Part shown: in pieces, positions 1-8,800 of the stretch
How positions within the stretch are numbered: the stretch's first letter is position 1
Layout: the number at the start of each line of letters is the position of its first letter
Notes under the pieces: generated by a model
Seen by the model: the letters and a program-made list of their open reading frames with translations, nothing else
The model's database searches: none
Told to the model about the DNA's origin: nothing
From: Paenibacillus nasutitermitis
GTDB taxonomy: Bacteria; Bacillota; Bacilli; Paenibacillales; Paenibacillaceae
Assembly: GCF_014641075.1 (NCBI RefSeq)
Contig: NZ_BMHP01000005.1
Location: forward strand, 1-64,000
Length of the DNA: 64,000 nucleotides
Direction: 5' to 3'
Position numbers and translations under genes: made by a program

Positions 1-202
1 GCTTGTCCGGCAACCGCTTCGCGAAGAATTCAGCGATTTCTATCCGCTCCTCGGCCGACAACGCCGGGGATTCGCCGGTGCTCCCCCCGATTACGTAACC
101 CTCCACATACTCGGAGGTATGATGGATCAAGTTCTCGAAGCCCTCATAATCGACTTTCCCCTCGAAGAACGGTGTTGGAATAACCGGTATATTTCCTTTC
201 AT
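1..202 (-). CDS. Dihydrodipicolinate synthase / N-acetylneuraminate lyase family protein (3' end outside window)
   Basis: Only the first 67 codons are in the window; the gene runs off the left edge. The N-terminus reads MKGNIPVIPTPF and is followed by GGSTGESPALS, the Schiff-base aldolase signature of the DapA/NanA TIM-barrel family, where the GTTGE-type loop binds the keto-acid carboxylate. The start ATG at 202 has an AGGAGGAA ribosome site just upstream at about 211-218. The true aldolase substrate (pyruvate plus a semialdehyde, a sialic acid or a sugar acid) cannot be decided from this fragment. It is transcribed away from araM and has its own promoter at 267-296, so it is not part of the araLM transcript. 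Confidence 0.85.
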   Translation of the reverse strand, partial: MKGNIPVIPTPFFEGKVDYEGFENLIHHTSEYVEGYVIGGSTGESPALSAEERIEIAEFFAKRLPDK

Positions 203-230
203 GTTAACATTCCTCCTTGATTATTTTCAC

Positions 231-260
231 GATAATGAATTTGTTTTTTGTATAATGAAT
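231..260. repeat. Direct repeat TAATGAAT in the leader of the DapA-family gene
   Basis: The strings gataatgaat (231-240) and tataatgaat (251-260) repeat with a 20-bp period between the -10 box and the ribosome site. Two half-sites spaced by two helical turns would suit a dimeric regulator. This is seen in the sequence; an operator role is inference. Confidence 0.35.
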
Positions 261-266
261 AATTAA

Positions 267-296
267 AATATATCACCAGAACCTGACTGGTGTCAA
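267..296 (-). promoter_or_regulatory. SigA-type promoter for the DapA-family gene
   Basis: On the minus strand TTGACA (291-296) and TATATT (267-272) are separated by 18 bp, which is a near-consensus vegetative promoter about 65 bp before the start codon. Confidence 0.65.
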
Positions 297-366
297 ACCT
301 CCTTCTGCCGTTTTCAAAAAGACTTCCGAAATACAAGCCTCCCGTCTCCGGCTACAACACAAAAAA

Positions 367-407
367 AACACTCCGAACATAGGCGTGATGCCTAAGTTCG
401 GAGTGTT
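367..407 (-). terminator. Rho-independent terminator of araL-araM
   Basis: A 12-bp perfect stem (367-378 with 396-407) has an inner 4-bp stem (381-384 with 390-393). In the minus direction it is followed by a run of T residues (the A-run at 361-368). It lies about 85 bp past the araM stop. Confidence 0.85.
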
Positions 408-491
408 GCTCGTTTCTGGTATGCCATGAAGTCCGGGAAGAAGTCAGACTGCCTGAATGAATGCGGCTGCCCGTCCATTTTGGACGCCCGA

Positions 492-1613
492 TTATTCGTT
501 AATTGTCCGCAGCAGCGTATGGCGGTTCATCCGGATCAGATGCGCCTCTTTGAGGCTGCTCTCCAGCAGGCCGTGCTCGATGCCAAGCTCCTCGATGGTC
601 GAAGGCCCGCCTGCGATCCGAAGAAGCGCGCGGATGGCATCCGGGGACGGAATCCGGTTGAGCTGCTCGCGGTTGTATGCGGATAGCGGTCTGCCGCTAT
701 CCGCATAACGGTGATACAGCTCCGAAATTTCGGCGCAGGCGACTCCCACTTTCGCCCCGTGCAGCAGCTGCCGCCGGCCCGCTTGAAGAAACGCCATTTC
801 CCAATAGTGGGACAGATGATGCTCCGCACCCGATGCCGGGTGCGATTGTCCGAACATGAGCATAGCCAAGCCCGAATCAATCAGCGCTTTCGTCAGCGTA
901 TATATTCCCTCCTCCGAGCGGCGGCCGATCTCTTCGACATGATGCACAGAAACGAGCAGCGCCTGCTCGGTCATTTCGGCAGCCTTGGCGTCGTACGGCT
1001 CCCCCGCCGTATCGCGCCCGTAATGCCAATCGAACAGGGACGTATATTTGCCGAGCATATCACCAAAACCCGCAGCCACCATGTTCCGGGGCGCCGCGCA
1101 CAAGATATCGAGGTCAGCAAAGATCGCCAGCGGACCGATCGCCGGCACCGTTATCTTCTGGCCGCGGATCAGGATCGGCGCGCTCAGGGAAGTAAACCCG
1201 TCCACCGACGGAGCAGTAGGTACAGACAGGAAAGGCACCCCTGCTGTATATCCGGCGTAGCGCACAATATCGTGAATCGTTCCGCTTCCAGCCGCGACAA
1301 GCAGGTCCACCCCATGCCGCTGGATGTCCAGCAGGGCCTGGACAATCGATGCCTCGTCTGCTACGACATCGCCGCTGCGATTGGGCGTTATCCGCAGGAT
1401 GACCGCCTTGATGCCGATTGCATCCAGGGATTCGCACAGCCGCTCGCCGACGATGCCTGAGGTGATAGCATCTGCCACAATCAGCACTTTCGCGCGACCT
1501 ATGCTTGTAATGTACGGCGCGACCTTTCTTGCGGCATCCCGCTCGATGAGAATAGGCTCGGGGAAGGAAAAATCCGCCTGGCCGTCCGCCATGATAGGGT
1601 TAAACGTTGTCAT
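492..1613 (-). CDS. araM: Glycerol-1-phosphate dehydrogenase [NAD(P)+], AraM/EgsA family
   Basis: 373 aa, the usual family length. It shows the NAD-binding glycine motif GSGTIHD near residue 108, then GFGDMLGKYTS, the SGAEHHLSHYWE block and LLHGAKVGVA, which supply the Asp and His residues that hold the catalytic divalent metal in this iron-type alcohol dehydrogenase relative. The family reduces dihydroxyacetone phosphate to sn-glycerol 1-phosphate; in Bacillus AraM this feeds heptaprenylglyceryl phosphate lipids. The start overlaps the stop of the upstream araL-like gene by one base (TAATG), which indicates translational coupling. The araL-araM pairing is the same as in the Bacillus arabinose operon, but no arabinose catabolic genes are visible here. 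A cytoplasmic enzyme is expected. Confidence 0.9.
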   Translation of the reverse strand: MTTFNPIMADGQADFSFPEPILIERDAARKVAPYITSIGRAKVLIVADAITSGIVGERLCESLDAIGIKAVILRITPNRSGDVVADEASIVQALLDIQRHGVDLLVAAGSGTIHDIVRYAGYTAGVPFLSVPTAPSVDGFTSLSAPILIRGQKITVPAIGPLAIFADLDILCAAPRNMVAAGFGDMLGKYTSLFDWHYGRDTAGEPYDAKAAEMTEQALLVSVHHVEEIGRRSEEGIYTLTKALIDSGLAMLMFGQSHPASGAEHHLSHYWEMAFLQAGRRQLLHGAKVGVACAEISELYHRYADSGRPLSAYNREQLNRIPSPDAIRALLRIAGGPSTIEELGIEHGLLESSLKEAHLIRMNRHTLLRTINE

Positions 1614-2407
1614 TACACCATCTTCTCCATCTCAGTACTGACATCCGCAAGCGAATTCCAGACGAGATCCGGCTGTTTGGCCGCGGCCACCGCCATCTCC
1701 CGTGTTGCCGATCCCGTCAGCACGAGCGCCGTCATCATGCCTGCACGCTGGCCCAGCTCGATATCGGATGCGAGGCTGTCGCCAATCACCATGCAGCGTT
1801 CCGGCGGCAGACCTAGAACGTCGAGTGCCGCTTCCGCCATAAGCGAGGATGGCTTTCCGACCGTGACCTCGACTTGCACGTCCGTTGAATGAACGATAGC
1901 GCCGATCATGCCTGCGACATCGATCGCATCGCCGTCATCGCCAGGGAACGTTTTGTCGGCGTTTGTCGCAATGATTTTGGCTCCGCCCCGTACCGCCCGG
2001 AAAGCATCGTTAAGCTCTTTGTAGGTCAGCGTTTCATGAAGCGTGATAACCAGCCAATCAGCCAGCTCCGGCCTGGCTGCCTCCTTCACCCCATATGCGG
2101 CAAGCTCGTCCTTCAATCCTTGTTCGCCGAGCACCCAGGTCCTGCAGCCCGGCATATGCCGCTGCAAATAACGGGCCGTAACCGTAGAGGTCAGTACAAT
2201 CTCCTCCTCCGCCACATCAAGACCAAGTGCTGTGAGCTTCTCGCAGCACATGCGCCTGGAGATATTGCCGCGGTTGCTTAGGAAGACGATCCGCTTGCCT
2301 CTGGATTTGAGGAACGCTACCGCTTCTGCGGCGCCGTCAATCAACTGTTTACCCTTGTATACCGTCCCATCCAAATCGATTATATATCCGTCAATCGTGT
2401 TCAACAT
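1613..2407 (-). CDS. araL: HAD-superfamily sugar-phosphate phosphatase, AraL/NagD type
   Basis: About 264 aa. Motif I IIDLDGTVYKG lies near residue 9, motif II is VFLSNRG, and the C-terminal block VIGDSLASDIELGQRAGM carries the motif IV acidic pair; the order and spacing fit the class IIA (C2 cap) NagD/AraL phosphatases. These dephosphorylate small sugar phosphates and are thought to clear toxic by-products. I chose the ATG at 2407 because GGGAGG lies 7 bp upstream; a GTG/ATG extension to 2425 would overlap that site. It is followed directly by araM (1-bp overlap) and preceded by its own promoter with a DeoR-type operator and by a DeoR regulator gene. Confidence 0.88.
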   Translation of the reverse strand: MLNTIDGYIIDLDGTVYKGKQLIDGAAEAVAFLKSRGKRIVFLSNRGNISRRMCCEKLTALGLDVAEEEIVLTSTVTARYLQRHMPGCRTWVLGEQGLKDELAAYGVKEAARPELADWLVITLHETLTYKELNDAFRAVRGGAKIIATNADKTFPGDDGDAIDVAGMIGAIVHSTDVQVEVTVGKPSSLMAEAALDVLGLPPERCMVIGDSLASDIELGQRAGMMTALVLTGSATREMAVAAAKQPDLVWNSLADVSTEMEKMV

Positions 2408-2449
2408 GTTGCGCCTCCCGCTCATATCCGTTGTTCAATTACTCTTCTC

Positions 2450-2479
2450 ATTATCCTTTCGTTTTCTTTCGAGTGTCAA
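2450..2479 (-). promoter_or_regulatory. Promoter of araL-araM with DeoR-type operator
   Basis: On the minus strand TTGACA (2474-2479) and GATAAT (2450-2455) are 18 bp apart. The spacer contains two direct CGAAAG repeats (plus-strand ctttcg at 2456-2461 and 2466-2471) with a 10-bp period, the arrangement typical of DeoR/GlpR/FruR-family operators. The adjacent DeoR gene is the obvious candidate repressor; the binding itself is inferred. Confidence 0.6.
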
Positions 2480-2561
2480 CGTTTATTTGCAGTTGTTTTC
2501 AATTACATACGGCAGCATATGCCTGTACGAATCCCACCGTTTGCTGCGTTTTTCCGGCAGT

Positions 2562-3326
2562 TTAAGTCGCCTGAATGACATTCATCCGGCCAAGCGTCCT
2601 CAGAAACAACGGATCGGCGGCGCTATCTGTAATCAACGTGTGGATCGCCTGCGCCTGGATAGACGTAACAATGGACCTTCTCCCGAGCTTTGTATGGTCA
2701 AGAAGCGCAACGACCTGTGAAGCATTCGCCGCCATCAGCTTCTTTAATTCCGCTTCATACATGCTGAAATCCGTCATTCCGGTGTCCAGCGTGAAGCCTT
2801 CCGCCGACGTAAAAAACAGGTCGGCATGCACCTCCTGCAGGATGCTTCTGCCCAGCACACCCTCAACCGTCCGGGAACCATGCCGCAGAATGCCTCCGAT
2901 CAGGATGACGTTATTGCGCGGATTGCGCCCGATCTCCTCAGCCGCAGACAGTCCGTTCGTGACGACAGTCAGATAGTCCATCTCCGAGAGGCATCTGGCA
3001 AGCTCAAACACCGTCGAGCTGGCGTCAAGCAGGATGCATTGTCCCCGTTGGACAAGCTCCGCCGCCTGCCTCCCTATAGCCTGTTTCTCCTTCTGATTCA
3101 GCTCGCTGCGGGAAGGAGCCGGCTGAAGAGAAGGGTTGGAAGCGGACTTCACCGGTACGGCGCCGCCATGCGTCCGCTCCAGCAAGCCCTCTTCTTCCAG
3201 CAGGCGCAAATCGGTCCGCAGCGTCCCTTCCGACACGTTCATTTCTATCGCCAGTTCTTTCACGATAATCTGGCGGTTCTCTCTGAGCCTGTGCAATATC
3301 CGGTCCCTGCGCTGTGCTGCGAACAA
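2562..3326 (-). CDS. DeoR/GlpR-family transcriptional regulator of sugar metabolism
   Basis: About 254 aa. The N-terminal winged helix contains RRDRILHRLRE, VKELAIEMNVSEGTLRTDL and the family hallmark ERTHGGAV. The C-terminal part is the sugar-phosphate-sensing DeoRC fold with DASSTVFELAR, VVTNG and VLIGG-type strands. I favour the TTG start at 3326, which has AAGGGGG 8 bp upstream and yields the usual N-terminus MFAAQRRDR; a GTG at 3371 would add 15 residues without a good ribosome site. It lies directly upstream of araL-araM on the same strand with a 154-bp gap holding their promoter, so it probably controls them in response to a phosphorylated sugar. Confidence 0.88.
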   Translation of the reverse strand: MFAAQRRDRILHRLRENRQIIVKELAIEMNVSEGTLRTDLRLLEEEGLLERTHGGAVPVKSASNPSLQPAPSRSELNQKEKQAIGRQAAELVQRGQCILLDASSTVFELARCLSEMDYLTVVTNGLSAAEEIGRNPRNNVILIGGILRHGSRTVEGVLGRSILQEVHADLFFTSAEGFTLDTGMTDFSMYEAELKKLMAANASQVVALLDHTKLGRRSIVTSIQAQAIHTLITDSAADPLFLRTLGRMNVIQAT

Positions 3327-3419
3327 TAGGTCCGCCCCCTTGCGTTCATGATTGGTTATACATTTCTCCACCTAAGTATCATGCGAAACGCCAACAAACG
3401 CAAGCAAACGATTCTATCC

Positions 3420-3470
3420 GACCATAAAGAATACCCCCAGACTGAAAGGATGGGGGTATTCTTTATGGTC
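3420..3470. terminator. Strong bidirectional hairpin terminator
   Basis: A perfect 19-bp stem (3420-3438 with 3452-3470) encloses a 13-base loop. The arms are A/T-rich on the outside and G/C-rich inside, so it can end transcripts from either side. It lies between the YheC/D gene and the deoR gene, both read leftwards. Confidence 0.8.
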
Positions 3471-3734
3471 GTCAGCCGGATGATCCCGGTCGTCCGATGT
3501 ACGCACTCCGTTGCCGCTGCGCTTGCACTTTCCGGAGCCTCAGAGCACGGCCTGCTGGCTCGTGTGCACAGGCGCCTGGGGTTGGCCTTGTCCATCCGAA
3601 ATTTTCCCTTCGTCTATCAGCATGCCGCATCGACGCACCGGACAGCAAACTTGATTGCGCATAACGAATCATCGTTCGCATTTTGCCGCTGTCCGTCGTC
3701 TCTTTTTGCCACTGCTCTCTTCATGACAGCCTCA

Positions 3735-4517
3735 TTAGTGGGCGGTGCGCCTGCCATAGCTTCGGGCAAACGACATCATCCGGCGGTATGCAGGGGGATC
3801 TACATTTTTGAGCGGATGAAACTGCGGATGATTGGAGTTGACCTCGAGAATCCATAGCCGATTGTTACGGTCCATGGCAAAATCTATTCCCAGTTCATGC
3901 ATGCCCTTCTGTCTGGTGCTGAGAAAACGGGAGATCTCCAGAGATTTCCGGGTTACATACGCGATATGGCTGCTCCGCGCTTCTTCGGACAGTCCTCTTT
4001 GCTTCAATAGCGAAGAATAGGTGTGCAGACTTGCGCCTTGATAGACATTCGTCACTATCCGATTTCTGACTCCGATCTTGGCCATGATCCCGGTGCATAC
4101 CCAGGACTCCCGCGGCTTGCGCTGGATCATACTGCGGATATCATAAGGCCGGCCAGCAAGCTGACCCAGCTTTATGGCCTGTTGAATGATCATTCTACAC
4201 CCTTTCTGCCGCATGTTAATATGGCTTATAACCTCGGCAAGGCTGAGGAAAGTCTGTCTATTCTGTTTTCTTTTGCGCGTGGAGAACAGTTCATAACCTC
4301 TGGGTAAACAAGTCAGTTTGTAGATGCCGATACCGTATGAACCGATATCCGGCTTTATATATACCGAGGAGTACCGGGCCGCCATCATTTTCAGGTTGGA
4401 CAAACGCAGTGGCACGGTATGTGGGACATGCTTGCGGAGCGGTCTGCAGGCCGACAACATTCTGCATACGCGCAGCTTGCCCCGAATGGTCGCACTGGAA
4501 TAGTTCTTTCGTTTCAT
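3735..4517 (-). CDS. YheC/YheD-family ATP-grasp protein (endospore coat-associated)
   Basis: 260 aa. The ATP-grasp core shows IKPDIGSYGIGI near residue 65, RPYDIRSMIQR near 140, and the C-terminal FAMDRNNRLWILEVNSNH, where Glu and Asn would bind Mg-ATP. These match the YheC/YheD family found in Bacillales spore coats. The N-terminus is basic and has no signal peptide. The ATG at 4517 is preceded by AGGAGGTGAAGCCG, a very strong ribosome site; an upstream extension in the same frame has none. The peptide-like ligation it might catalyse is unknown. It is divergent from the glycosyltransferase-like gene at 4666. Confidence 0.8.
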   Translation of the reverse strand: MKRKNYSSATIRGKLRVCRMLSACRPLRKHVPHTVPLRLSNLKMMAARYSSVYIKPDIGSYGIGIYKLTCLPRGYELFSTRKRKQNRQTFLSLAEVISHINMRQKGCRMIIQQAIKLGQLAGRPYDIRSMIQRKPRESWVCTGIMAKIGVRNRIVTNVYQGASLHTYSSLLKQRGLSEEARSSHIAYVTRKSLEISRFLSTRQKGMHELGIDFAMDRNNRLWILEVNSNHPQFHPLKNVDPPAYRRMMSFARSYGRRTAH

Positions 4518-4665
4518 CGGCTTCACCTCCTGATACCATATGCTGCTTACAGCATGAGCACTTGTGCAAACATACAGATCTGGCAAATATCCGCTACTTG
4601 GCAACACCCGCGGGAGGCTGCCTGAATATTTTATAGCGTTCCTATTATGAAACGGAGATGAAAAG

Positions 4666-5448
4666 ATGCCCCTTCCCGCTATTGATGTAGTGATTCCTGC
4701 GATCGAGAAGGATCTGGGAACCCTCCCTCATGTCATAGACAGCGTTAGAAAAATGGTGAAGCACCCCATCGGCAAATTCATGATTGTCTCCCCGGACACC
4801 CCCCGAATGAGACGATTATGCAAGCAAAAAAACTGCAGCTTCATCAATGAGAATACCGTCCTGCCCATTACCAAGAAAAACATTCATTACCGCTCGGCCA
4901 AATGGGAGCGTTCCGGTTGGCTGTTCCAGCAGCTCCTGAAGCTCGGCAGCAGCAAGCTCGGCGCGAACAAGTATTATCTGGTGATCGACGCCGACACCAT
5001 TCTTATCCGCCCTCATGCATTTCTAACCGAAAGCGGCCTGCCGATCTTTTATTACCGGAATTGGAGCCAGCCGGAATACTATCAGACCTACCGGAAGCTG
5101 ATGGGCCGGAAGCATTCCTCCAAAACCTCGTTCGTCACCCATTATATGCTGTTCGAAAGCGCCAAGGTGAGCCAGCTGAAACGTACTATCGAGCAAAGGC
5201 ACGGAATTCCCTGGTACCAGGCTATTATCCGCAGCATCAATATGAAAAAACAGTTCGGTTTCTCGGAGTTTGAGACATACGGCAACTTTCTGCGCGACAA
5301 GCGTCCCGGCAGCCTGGTTATGAAACCGGCGCTCAATAAAAGCCTGTCCATGAGCGCATCCCGACTGACAGAAGCCAAGCGGCTTAAGCTTGCGCGCTCC
5401 TACCGTTCCGTCTCCTTCCACCACCGGAAGGGTTATGTGAGGAAATAA
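4666..5448 (+). CDS. DUF6492-like protein, glycosyltransferase-related
   Basis: 260 aa with no signal peptide or membrane segment. The N-terminus AIDVVIPAIEKDLGTL resembles the first strand of GT-A glycosyltransferases. YYLVIDADTIL near residue 110 carries a DxD motif of the metal and nucleotide-sugar-binding type. The stretch TYGNFL and the aromatic-rich middle fit the DUF6492 group, which often lies near surface-polysaccharide or spore-surface genes. The start is supported by GGAGATG upstream. Its partner and substrate are not identifiable. It is divergent from the YheC/D gene, which may point to a shared role on the spore or cell surface, but this is inference. Confidence 0.65.
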   Translation: MPLPAIDVVIPAIEKDLGTLPHVIDSVRKMVKHPIGKFMIVSPDTPRMRRLCKQKNCSFINENTVLPITKKNIHYRSAKWERSGWLFQQLLKLGSSKLGANKYYLVIDADTILIRPHAFLTESGLPIFYYRNWSQPEYYQTYRKLMGRKHSSKTSFVTHYMLFESAKVSQLKRTIEQRHGIPWYQAIIRSINMKKQFGFSEFETYGNFLRDKRPGSLVMKPALNKSLSMSASRLTEAKRLKLARSYRSVSFHHRKGYVRK

Positions 5449-5480
5449 GCTGCTTGTTCGATACGCCATAACCAAGCCCG

Positions 5481-5527
5481 AAAGCCGGAAGAATTTCCAT
5501 CGCTCTCTCGTCCGCCCTTCCGGCTTT
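5481..5527 (+). terminator. Terminator after the DUF6492-like gene
   Basis: An 11-bp perfect stem (5481-5491 with 5517-5527) is followed by TTTTGT on the plus strand, about 30 bp past the stop codon. Confidence 0.75.
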
Positions 5528-5856
5528 TGTATGGCAAGCGGCTTCAAACAGGCAGCTTTCAACAAGATATAGGCTGAAAGATGGACTACCGGGCGTGTCC
5601 GGGCGACTATATTTCTCGTCATGGCGATATGTTATATTGATTCTGCAAGCAAGCCTTACCTGTTCATTCCACTTCAGTCTCCTTGCCTCTTTAACAAACC
5701 CGCGCACTTGCCGCACTACAGCCGTCTGGCATCTGAAGTCCGCCTGCCGGCCAAAGAAAACCCTTCTAGTTTTTACCCGATGGCATCACCCATCACGAAG
5801 CTGCCCGATGACCCCTCTTCGTCCAATACCATGCGTAAAACGAGAGGAGATTGATG
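5528..5856. other. Intergenic stretch with no recognised gene
   Basis: About 330 bp before the large two-gene unit. It contains a 77-codon open frame (5621-5854) with no ribosome site and no recognisable composition. I see no clear promoter; any promoter for the large genes should lie here. Confidence 0.4.
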
Positions 5857-8800
5857 ATGTTCGAATGGTTCGAAAAGATGATTCGGGAAGTGATCTGGAA
5901 AGCTATCGCCGATTTCGTGGAAGCCCTGCCGGGAATGGCGGAGGACAAGCTGTACGAATTTCTCCATGATCTGAAGGCGGGAGAGGTTCTCGCTTCCTCG
6001 CCGCTGGTCAAAATCATTGCCGTGAACGATGCGGAAGAAACGGTCACGGTACTGGTGCGGGGCGCCTTCCCCTTCTCCGGTGTCACGCCGTTCATGCGGA
6101 TTGAAGCCGTCATTTCGCGGGCGCGCGCGGATATCCATGTAACGGGGGAGGATCCCCCCATCCGGATCAAGCAGTGGCAGACGGTGCTCGGGGACCTGAG
6201 CGTCAAGTCCGAAGGCAAATACAAGGGCGCCCTCGGCTTTGGTTTTGACGGGGAGCGCGGCAGCTGGATGGGACAAGGCTCGCTCAAGCTGATTCCGCTT
6301 GGCATCGGCGCAGCCATTTACGGCGGCTTCAGCGAACGCGGGCTTGTGCTGGGTCTGGACGGGGAACTGCCCAAGGGGGCTTCCATTCCGCTGGGTCCCA
6401 CCGGACTTGGGCTGCGCGGGATCGGCGGCGACTTTGCGTATAATTTCGTCGCCCGCCTGGAGAAGGAAGGGATGCCGATCGCCCATCCCACGGCTGAAGA
6501 TTATGTCAAATGGGCGCGCGACACCGGAAGCATCGACCGCTGGATGGCCGGTCCGATCGACCATACCTCGGTCGGCGTAGGCATCCGGACGATCATCTGC
6601 ACCAAAGCGGACGAAGGTTTTGCTTTCGAGCTGAATCCTGTAGGATTCGCTTTTCTGCTCCCCGGCGGCACCTTTATATTTGGCGGGAAAGGCAAGCTGC
6701 TGCAGAAAGAGGGTTTCGGCGCTGAAGGTTTTTTTGTGTTCGATGCGGACAGCGCCTCGCTTGCCCTTGGCGTAGGCGTCAATGTCGATCTCGAGCTGCT
6801 GGACGGCAGCGGTCAGCTGGATCTGTTCTTCTCCTTCTCCGATCCTGACGCCTGGTATCTGGACCTGGGCACGGAGAGCAAGCCGGTGAAGCTGGAGGTG
6901 CTCAAGAAGGTCCCCGTCATCCGTCTACTTTTCTCGCAGAAGGCCGAGGCTTATTTCCGTATCAACCATCATCGCATCGCTTTCGGGGGGACGCTTGCCA
7001 TCGGCGGCTCGTTTGAAATCGGGGATATACTCAAACTCTTCGCCAAGCTGGCCGTATCGCTCCACGCCTATGTAGGGTGGGACCCGCTGCTGGTGAACGC
7101 CCGCATCAAGGTTCATGGAGAAATTGGCATCAAGATCTGGAAATTTGAATTTGTCCTCAGCGGCGATGCGGATGCGGAGGTTTATTTCCCGACCCCTACT
7201 TTGTTCCGGTTCGAAATTAAAGGCAATCTCAATCTGCCGTGGCCGATTCCCGACGTGTCATTCAGCAAGTCCTTCGGGGACGATGTCGTGAGGCCTCCCT
7301 CCATCTCTTCGCCCCTGGCTGCCGGAACGTATGTGATTAACGGCGCTTCGACGGTACAGCAGAAGCCTGTCGACGCCATCCACATCATCAGCGATCTGCA
7401 GTGGAATCTGGATACGGACAAGCCCTGGCCGGATCTGGAGCTGGTGGTGCCCTTCAGCAAACGGGTGACGGACCGCACAGGCAAAGTCGAAGCCAGCCAG
7501 GCCGTGAGCCCGGCCGTTCAGGGCGGTTATACCGTAACCGATGAGCTGCTGGAGCTTGAATTGACGGATCTGGTGCACGGCGTTCCGGTGCCGGATGTGC
7601 GGGCGGTTTGGGCGGATGGTCCGGGCGGCAGCACGGCACAGCTGCATGTGCTCGGCTGCGATCCTTATGCCTGGATGACCGCCAAGATAGACACCTCCAC
7701 CTTCCCGCTTGGTTCTCCCGAGAAGACCGTGGATACTTTTTTTGGCTACGGCTCTCCGCAGCTTCTGTCTGCTGCGCCGCAGCGCTTCGCAGCGTTTGAG
7801 CTGACTCCCGCAGCGGAAGGGGACCGTCTCTTGACGGCGTTCAGGCCCGAGATTCCCACACGGGTGCTGGAAACCGGAGGGTTCTCCCTGCGGTTCGAGA
7901 CACAAGGAGGCGGCAGCTTCCTGGTGTCGAAGGTGGTGCTGTTTCTCATAGTCGCCAGCAGCCGGCGTTTCCCAAATGTTCCGAAGCTCGTCACCGAAGA
8001 TGGTATCACAGCCGTTTATCAGGATCACGGCACGGTCTTCTCCAATCTGCGGCTGGTCTCCGCCCGGTTCGCCTTCCCGGTTCCTGTTGATCGAATCAGC
8101 GTGCGGTCGGCAGCGGAGCGGCAGCAGCGTTTTTACGTCTACGCTATCCGTTATCAGGAGGCCGCACAGGCCTCGACCGGCTCGATCAGCAAAAAACTGC
8201 TGATGCCCGGCCGGTACCGCCTTCATCTGAAGGGTGCATCGACCGCAGTCCATCCTTCCGGCAGCGGAGCTTCCTCTCCGTTGCCGCCGGCCAGTCCCGT
8301 GGACTGGTTCTATGATAAGGAATTCGAGGTGGCTTATCCGGAAACACTCCGTCCTTATATCTTTTATTCCACCTTCGGGGATACGAAGCTGTTTTCCAAG
8401 GTTCAATATCCATGGACGCAGTGGACGCTGGATACGTGGAATCCGACCCAATTCGGCTTCGGATTCCCCCTCTACCGCGGATACAAGGCTGCCGTCCGGT
8501 TCATGGTGCCGTATGTGAGCGGAATCTTCGCGCAAGCCCCGCTTAAGTTCCGCATCACCTATGAGCATGGTGGGGTCATTACGGAAACCCTCCTGCCCCA
8601 ATCCGTGTCTGACGGCACCAGCTCGCTGCCGCCCGAGAGCAGGAACTGGATCGCCGCTCACGGCGGAACCGCCGCGCCCGACCAGGAAGTCGTGATGTCA
8701 TCGCTTCCTGCGGAATCAGGCCCGGCGAAGCTGACCATTCTGTTCGACCATCCGCAAAGCGGGGAGGTCCGGATCGATGAATGGTCCGGCTGCGTCTCGG

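Noticed and set aside
3348..3857. 169-codon plus-strand frame between deoR and the YheC/D gene
   Set aside because: It runs through a perfect terminator hairpin and overlaps the 3' end of the YheC/D gene; no motif or ribosome site.
5621..5854. 77-codon frame just before the large two-gene unit
   Set aside because: No ribosome site, composition like intergenic DNA, and it ends in the start region of the large gene.
7258..8661. 467-codon open frame on the minus strand
   Set aside because: It lies wholly inside the 1392-aa gene, is rich in Arg/Gly/His as shadow frames are, and has no ribosome site.
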